This document shows positions 57,074-64,000 of a stretch of 64,000 nt of DNA, in pieces; positions within the stretch are counted from its first letter, which is position 1, and each line of letters opens with the position of its first letter. Both the position numbers and the translations under genes were made by a program. The notes below the pieces were generated by a model. The model saw only the letters and a program-made list of their open reading frames with translations, was not told the origin of the DNA and did not search any database. This DNA is from Symsagittifera roscoffensis (Eukaryota; Xenacoelomorpha; Acoela; Convolutidae), in the NCBI RefSeq assembly GCF_963678635.1, contig NW_026970628.1, positions 1 to 64,000 on the forward strand, read 5' to 3'.

Positions 57074-58468
57074 CTAGCATTTATCTTTTGTTTTCAGACC
57101 TATATGTTTTTTAAGGGGTAGTTCTCTGCTCAAGTCGCACCAGTTATACTGAAAGAAAAAGTGGGATCGCTTGATAGATTCCTTTGTTTGAATTAGAAAA
57201 AAAACTAAGCATAAGTCTCATTCTAGATGTTATCATAGATCATAGTCGATCTGGTCCTAGAGTTAAAATGATATTTATATAATCAGATATTTTCTTGCTT
57301 GTATCGAAGTTCATTTCTTGCTGGCTGCAAGTACAATAATAAATTCTGCCAAAGAAATAACTCCCCACAAACAGCTCTTGCAATGTCGGGCGGCGTTTTG
57401 ACGAAAATATTTCGGACTGCAGTCCTGTTTCATTCCTGTTGGTGAAAGCATCTGAAAAAAAACGTGGGAAATTCAGCTTGCGCAAAAATTAAATAAAAGT
57501 ATTTGGTACGTACAAGTTTTAGAATGTTCGAAATGTCTCAAAAAAATTAATAGTTTAATTATACTTACTTTGAATTTTACAGAAAAGCTTATTATAATTT
57601 CATTTAGTTTTACAAAGTATAGAGCGATTGATTTTAGTATGAAAAAAATGAGAACGAAATGAGCTTTTTTTTTGCTCTTGTTCGGTGAAAACCAACCAAT
57701 CAGAATCGAGCTTTATTTTGATATCACCGTTTGTACAAGATCAACTAATCAAAAACCAGCCTTTTTTAAAAAAGAAAAGTTCATTATTGTTTCTAAGAAC
57801 CTCAATCAGTAATTGAAACAACTCGTTTAAAAATCATTTGATTTTTTTGAATTACTTAACAAGAAAAAAGATAAATTTCCAATTGATTTTCTTATTGATG
57901 AAACAAATGTTGACTACTTCTTTTTTCACAATTTTTTTGACCTTTTAATGTAAAAAATAGAGTTATCCGGCTAATTAAAGGTCCTTTTTTTGGGAAATTT
58001 AATCAATCAAAGAACTCTTTTTCGAGCCAAATATTGAGTATCAAAGCTATCAATTTACAGAGCTGAATTACACATGACAAATGAATAAAAAAAATTTTCT
58101 CGAAAACTTGAAACTGATCCAAAATTCGTATGGTGAATTATCAAAGACTCTTTTTGTCCCCTGCCCAATTTCCAAACTAGTCATAAAATTGTTTGTTCCT
58201 CCATTTTTTAAATGATTTTCAAATTTCAAACTCCTGCATGATCAGGTTTGGAATAAGATTTTCAGAGAATTGCTTTAAAAAATTATCTTCTCAAATTTAC
58301 GTCAAAGTCAAAAAACTTCACTATATACTCAAAAATTAACATTTTTTCATTTGTTATACTCAGACAATTTAATCGATTTGAAAAGAAAATGGAGAAATGC
58401 TAATTTTACTCTATTCTTTTGTTACTTTTGTTCCAATTTTTGTTCCAAATTTTCTTATTCTTGTGCAG
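57074..58468. other. Spacer with one possible minus-strand exon start at 57451
   Basis: A good minus-strand acceptor (CCCACGTTTTTTTTCAG) precedes about 170 bp with higher GC and two open frames, but no donor or family was recognised. The rest is AT-rich. Confidence 0.35.
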
Positions 58469-58692
58469 GAAACAGTATCTGGAGTAATTTTGTCACGATT
58501 GGACATCCCAATTCAAGTCTGACACATGGTGGAAGTGATGCGAAGAGATTTCAACGAACATCATATGACACAAGTTTCCATCACAGAGAACTAAATTGGA
58601 ACTTTGGAACAATGCAAATAATGGAGGAAGTGTCTGAGCGTGTGCAAGTGATCTACACCGAGATTCCTGTTTCTAGATACGTGGCTCAATGA
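58469..58692 (+). CDS. Unassigned terminal exon
   Basis: A strong acceptor (TTTTCTTATTCTTGTGCAG) is followed, in phase 1, by 74 codons to TGA: IWSNFVTIGHPNSSLTHGGS, then FHHRELNWNFGTMQIMEEVS, ending IPVSRYVAQ. Composition is clearly coding-like. It ends 49 bp before Polinton fragment 2. No partner exon was identified; the phase does not match CAP exon b directly, and the sequence is not CAP-like. Confidence 0.45.
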
Positions 58693-59104
58693 GTCAACGA
58701 TTTCCTCTTTCCTTAAGAAGAGGAGATGGGATGAGCTGAAAACCCAACGCAATAGACGAAGTTGAGGGGTTCTCTGAAACAATGCCTCAAATTACCTCAC
58801 CGCAATAAACACCAGCGATGGAACCTCGACCAACTCTGAATTCTATTGCGAACCTCCAGAACTCTCGACTATTCTTTGATTAATAGTTTTTGTGAGTGTT
58901 TGTTTCATTTTTTTGCAGTTATTACCTTTTTCAATTTCCTTTTAACTGTGAGAATAGATGAGTAATTCAGGGTAAAACACACAAAATGCTTGAAAACAAT
59001 AAGAACACAAAGTAAATTAGCGACACAACGTTTGCACACATATGATGTATTTTTTTTGTACCCATGTTGGAGAAAACAACAACATTTGCACAAAAGTACT
59101 GAAG

Positions 59105-59345
59105 ATTTCAACGATTTGTTGCATCTATTAAAAAAAATGAAACATTTTTCGCGTTTTGTCAAAAAAATTGAAACACTTTTTGCATCCTGCCATATAAATT
59201 GAAACACTTTTAAACTTCTCGTAGACAAAATGAAATACTTTAAGCATCTTGCTTAAAAAAATTGAATTATTTTTGCGTCTTGTCAAAAAAATTGAAACAG
59301 GAGTACTTTAAGCATTTTGACAAAAAATGAATCTTTTTTCGAAAT
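59105..59345. repeat. Tandem repeat, about 45 bp, TTGTCAAAAAAATTGAAACA units
   Basis: Five to six imperfect units with TTG(T)CAAAAAAATTGAAAC and a following TTTTTGCATC or TTTAAGCATC lie inside the segment that fragment 1 lacks. Confidence 0.7.
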
Positions 59346-60158
59346 TGATTGAAAAACTAATTTTTTGTAAAGAAATTAAAAATCAGGAGAAAATTTTACA
59401 CTTGCTTAGAAATTTGAAGACAATTTTGCATATTCATTAAAAATTAGGTCATTTTTTCTTTTTCTCAGATATTTTTAGTAATTTCGAGAGAAGACATTTT
59501 GAGAGAAATTGGATAGATTATCAAATGTTTTTTTAAATTTCCATTGAAAAGATGACTTTATCACTATTTACAAATCCATAATCATTAATTAAACGTATTT
59601 TGAGTTTTGTTTTTTTGGTCTCTTTCCAGAAATGCTAAGCCAATAATTGGTGTGTGAGCTAATTTCTGGTTAGAACATAAATAATGACTTTTGAATTTTT
59701 TGCGCAACAGTCTTTTTTTGCAACACTTGGCATTTTTTTCTGCTCCTTTTCATTTGAAACTAAGATGAACAGCACAGTCAATTTGAGTGAAAACTTCGTC
59801 AGTTGATGAGACAGCATTCGAACAATTTCTGTTTTTGTACAGAATGAAAAAACAATCGATAGTTTGATATGTGAAATGTAAATTGCCCAATCTTCGTAAA
59901 ATTTGATCGAAAGATGAACCAATAGGAAGTATATGGAAATTACAATTTTCCAAAGAACACGAGGAAATGTGGGTACAGACACAACAACCTTGGTGTACTA
60001 TATAATTGTCGTAAAATTCACTTGAATTCAAGAAAATTGAGTTGGGGCATCTCAAAAAAAGACGGCAAGTCTATCTTTGAGAAAAAGAAGTAGAAGCTAT
60101 CACAGCGAATTGAAAAAATGATGTTCACGATGCTGAAAACCTCGAACTCGTTCCTGTA

Positions 60159-60656
60159 TTGGAAGTCACTTCTAAAAAAGAGTCAACTAAGGATCAGGAG
60201 CTTGTCAACTGCACCAAAGTGTATGACAGAGCAGTTTATTATAGAAGACAAATTTGTGCCACGATCAAGAAAAACAAGGTTAACAAACCTGCCTACTTTC
60301 AGATTCGACTCTTCACTGCAAAGGAGAATGAAGCACTGAAACAATTTGCCTACATCAACTATACTTTGAACGAATTCAAAGATCTGTCCCAAATTCTGGA
60401 ACACTTCATGTTTGCTGAGCTGAGAAATTTGATCTACAATAAACTTTGTTATTTATGTTTTTTGTCTTGTAATTTGAATGATTTCTTTCAATTTTGGTTT
60501 CTCAGGAAATTTATTTTTAAAACTGGATTTTATGATTTTTTAAAATTTTGCTCTACAAAAAAAGTCTCAAAAATTTTGCTAACTGATATAGCATCACCAA
60601 ATATACCAAAGTTGCAGAGTTTGGACTTAGACTCACAAATATACCAACTTGAGTAG
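60159..60656 (+). CDS. Polinton-associated ORF of unknown function, fragment 2
   Basis: This 165-residue open frame is protein-like in its first half: VNCTKVYDRAVYYRRQICAT, KPAYFQIRLFTAKENEALKQ, FAYINYTLNEFKDLSQILEH. The second half becomes Phe-rich and AT-driven, so the natural end may be earlier. It lies in the block unique to fragment 2, just upstream of sequence shared with fragment 1. I do not recognise the family. Confidence 0.45.
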   Translation: MEVTSKKESTKDQELVNCTKVYDRAVYYRRQICATIKKNKVNKPAYFQIRLFTAKENEALKQFAYINYTLNEFKDLSQILEHFMFAELRNLIYNKLCYLCFLSCNLNDFFQFWFLRKFIFKTGFYDFLKFCSTKKVSKILLTDIASPNIPKLQSLDLDSQIYQLE

Positions 60657-61699
60657 ACTCTGCATAATAGTAGAAGAGAAATTTTCGTTAGATACCAATC
60701 CCATACCAAAAAAAAGTTCTTACACATTATCGTAGGAAGGGAAATCAATGCAAAAAAATCAATCTTTACAACTACAAAGGGAAGAACATGATAATTACTT
60801 GACATACTTCCCTCATTACTAGGTTATTTAGAGACATTCAAAAAATCTTGCATCCTTATTGAATAATGCACAGTAGAAGATGAACATACAGAAATTGAGT
60901 GAAAGTCTTAGAGTTTTTGATTTTGAAGCAAGATTTTTCGTCAAATTCAAAAAAAAATTTCTTCTTTACTCCTGTTTTGTTTGAGACCCGGACGTAATTT
61001 TGAAAGAAATGGACCGAAATTTTCCTTTGGAGGTTTACTTGGATACGAAAATTACTGAGTGGATTGTGGTTTTGCAATTTCCAAAATCTCTTGACTACAT
61101 GCAATTCTACATGACTCTGCTGGATCTGTGAAATCTACTTCGTAAAAAGGACCTGATTTTTTTTTTGCAAAAAGTTATGAAAAAGTTTTGTCCGAAATTT
61201 TGGAGACAAAGCTTACAAGTTTGAATGACTACGCGCGCCCAAAAAATCAGGATTTGTTTTTCAAAGATGAAAATTATGATTGGAGGTGTAGCAAATACCT
61301 ATTTTGACGTCCAAAAACTCATCACTGTGCAGAAAGAAAAGCATTTGCGTGTCGATGTTTTTATAACAAAACGTTAATCGAATTAAATTTTTTTGTAATA
61401 CTTTTTTTGAACTTTAATTAAACGTCTTGTCAGGTTCTGTTTTCTGGAGACAAGATGGTCGATCATTGTGACAAGCCCGTAAATTTAGGATTTTTTTTTG
61501 GAGAATATCAGGAACGAATTAAAAAATCGTTGATGAAGAAAATAATTTTTTCAGTGCAAAATTTTTGTTATAGTTTTGATGCTAGTTTGTGCAAGCGTTC
61601 GATTAATTTTATCCGCAACATGTGAGAAAACGACTATTTAGGTAGCTATTTTATCAAGTACAGTCGGTTATATTTGACCTCCTCCAAAGCTATCGAAAA

Positions 61700-62001
61700 A
61701 AAATCTATCAAAGAAAGACTTTCAATTCCCTAATTGGTCCAAGTGGATCTGAAAAACTCATCTTGTTTTTGTTTGATTGAAACTTGGTACTTTTAACCAG
61801 TATATGACAAAATTTTCTACTTTTAAGAACCTTGTCAACCTTTTTATAGTCAAATGCAAAAAAAAACCTTAAAATCATCCGATGAGTAGATTTTGCCTCG
61901 ATTGAAAACCTTCTTAATAACGGAACTCAGTATCTGCTTATTTTTGATGATTTTTGCGAAGAAATTTTAAATTTCGATCAATATGTAAAAAGTGCCACTT
62001 C
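61700..62001 (+). pseudogene. Polinton packaging ATPase region, fragment 2, first half
   Basis: It matches 51430-51724 of fragment 1, covering the P-loop area and the acidic IFDD segment. It stops abruptly at 62001, where unrelated sequence starts. It is broken. Confidence 0.7.
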
Positions 62002-62505
62002 AAGAGTAATCTACGACTTCCGTCTTAGCGTTAGTCACTCGGCTGAACCTAATGGTGATAAGTTGTTCCGGGAACCAGGAAAGGACCCAGTTAATTATCT
62101 TCGCAACCGACCAAAACAACAGGGTTTGCACCCTATTTTCACGGATCAACCGTTGAGCGCCAAGGTGGTTTGTGACGTATGGAACAGGAGCTATGCGAGT
62201 GGAAACTGCGATGAAGAGAATACATTCTCGTTGGTTTAATCCAAAACCGTCACTAAGAAAAAACAACTGTTTGACTTAATCGTATAAATTATTTGGCGTG
62301 TTGCTTACAAAAACATATTACCTCTTTTGTGGTATTTAACCATGCGCTTCTGATTCTCAACGCAAAGAAAACAAACAGAGTATCGTATCGGAATTCAAAC
62401 ATTGTATCGAATCAATTAAGTAAATATTGAGATCAACCGTTTAGGGGGAGGGGGGATAAAATACCGGTTTTCCAGAAAATGACTTAGAAATACCAGGTAT
62501 ACATA
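62002..62505. other. Unrelated segment inside Polinton fragment 2
   Basis: It replaces about 1.6 kb of the Polinton (51725-53353 in fragment 1). The first 270 bp are distinctly GC-richer and open in more than one frame: plus, RLSVSHSAEPNGDKLFREPG to a stop near 62240; minus, an 88-residue frame. The remainder is ordinary AT-rich DNA with a G-rich patch near 62445. Origin is unknown; a captured host exon or another element are both possible. Confidence 0.5.
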
Positions 62506-64000
62506 TTTTCAATATCCAGACTTAAAGCAGCAGAAAAAAGTCCGTCCAATCTTGAAAGAAAAAATTAGTCAAATCGAAGGCGTAAAAATATTAGAAAACT
62601 AAGTTAAACCATAAGCGTAGTTTTTGGATTAATACAACTCACTCCTTTTTTGAGATAGATAGTTGTTCGATACATACACTTACATGGTTAAGGATTTGAA
62701 AGATCAATTCCAAATGGGTAGAAGTTCAAAGATGAAAAGTTACTTAAAATTGAAATGTTCTCTTTGAGTTTTTCTGTGGAACTACGCACTTTTGTTCGCT
62801 TTCGTTTCCTTCTATCTCGATGACTTCTTAATTTGACGGAAAATGTGTTCTTTTGCAAAAAATTGTGGAATTGACCATATTGTTGATTCGAGTATTGAAG
62901 CCACCAACTTTATTTTTTGTTGGCATAATTCAAATGGTACCATTAATCAGAAGCTATATATAGCACCAACGTTATTGGAATAAGTCTAGCAGTTTTAGGA
63001 ACAATGAAGTAGTTTTAGGAACTTTGGGAATGAGATTTCTTTTTAAATGTTATTCTGTTTCTGTGTTTTTAGTAATTTAGTGCCTGAGCGAAACTCAAAA
63101 TCAAATTATCGGTTCCTCTTTGTGCTTTAAGACGATTCTGGGGGCAAGCAATCTGTTCGCCTTAAGTGTCTTGCTACACTTTTGCAATGACTACCTGATA
63201 CATCGAAGGTTTCAACCCAAGTTTGTTGTCCGCTTTGAAAGCAATTGGATAATTGGAAAAAAAAAATTCCATGAGTTCTTGCGCTATTTTTTTCAGTCAT
63301 AAAACCACCAAGTTTGAAAAGAAATTGACACAAAATTTAATTCAGTTTAAGCTCCTGAACTCCTGCATTTTATCATTGCTTTATTGGTTGCATTTCAAAA
63401 ATGATAAACAAGCGCTCTAGGTTCCGTTGAATGATATACGTTCCATAAGTGTCCAAGAAAAATTTTTGTGTTTTAATTTGTAGGTATACATTCCCAACCA
63501 ATTTCAACTGTTCCAAGATTTTTTCGAAAAATCACACGCAGAAATGCAGAAGAAAGATTTGTTTGAATTTTTTTAAAAGAAGATAATCACTTGCATGGTC
63601 ATGAAACATGTTATAAAAAAAGATTACTAAAAAAATTAGGTTGATACTCAAGCTTTGAAGTAGTAAACAACATATCTTAAAGCCAGTTTTACTGTTTCCT
63701 GATAAATCATAAAAGTGTTTATGACCGTATTTGTCTTCCAAATGTTTTGCCAATTGCTCCTTTTGATATAGTTCACTTGACTCTGTGAGATTCTTAAGCA
63801 TAACAGGATTGATTTTGTTTCGAGTTTCAAAAATTGAACTGTATAAAAATTGATGACTTTTTCTCTATGAAGTTTCAATCCCTCGATCAATGGGAGGCCG
63901 TAACTCTTAATATTGAACCGAATAAAGCTCATTGATTGTTTTCATATGCGTCGTGATTCGCAAATGCAACTGCTGGTTTTCTAGTTTTCTCCACTATAGT

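Larger units (their letters stand above)
58741..64000 (+). mobile_element. Polinton/Maverick fragment 2, broken, runs off the window
   Basis: It matches fragment 1 in blocks: 58741-59060 with 49602-49920, about 60545-61140 with 49945-50470, 61200-62001 with 50925-51724, and 62506-64000 with 53354-54880. It contains about 1.47 kb (59075-60545) absent from fragment 1. It lacks most of the 50.5-kb ORF and the second half of the ATPase region. It is broken at about ten places. The right end lies outside the window. Confidence 0.75.

Noticed and set aside
1-64000. CRISPR arrays, bacterial operons, rRNA or canonical tRNA genes
   Set aside because: None seen. Repeats here are dispersed or simple, and tRNA-like pieces lack a full cloverleaf.

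Overview
The window looks like AT-rich nuclear DNA of an invertebrate animal. It has spliced genes with canonical GT-AG borders, decayed Ty3/Gypsy and BEL/Pao retrotransposons, Polinton/Maverick fragments, short inverted-repeat DNA elements, candidate tRNA-derived SINEs and frequent poly-G and CA/TG tracts. I cannot fix the phylum from sequence alone. Host genes are sparse: a serine-protease homolog on the minus strand, a CAP/SCP-domain gene on the plus strand, and a few unassigned exons.

Layout. 1-5335 is a broken Ty3/Gypsy element on the minus strand with a long uninterrupted extra ORF (405-971) downstream of its integrase. 6116-16577 is a head-to-tail BEL/Pao array with four LTR positions of about 150 bp: two internally deleted units, then one long unit. 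A 7.4-kb tandem duplication follows (copy A 12995-20456, copy B 20457-27900). It carries the downstream Pao pol half, its last LTR, a cluster of MITEs and the last two coding exons of the protease homolog. The only exon with the His-site motif lies outside the duplication, at about 31.4 kb. So one 5' part faces two alternative 3' exon pairs.

The protease homolog keeps the His and Asp motifs but reads GDKGGP instead of GDSGGP in both copies, so it is predicted to be catalytically inactive. Copy A has a 7-residue in-frame insertion just before the Asp motif, and the copies differ at the base of the S1 pocket.

28-34 kb holds palindromic ATAATCGATTAT arrays, more MITEs (one with a perfect 8-bp target duplication) and SINE-like pieces. 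34.5-41.3 kb holds an 0.8-kb direct repeat pair and a GC-richer, decayed coding-like island. 42.4-43.0 kb is a long fold-back element. CAP-domain exons lie at 46.5-47.9 kb. 49.6-54.9 kb and 58.7 kb to the window end are two diverged same-orientation copies of a broken Polinton, recognised by packaging-ATPase motifs. Each copy retains segments the other lacks, and the second contains an unrelated GC-richer segment.
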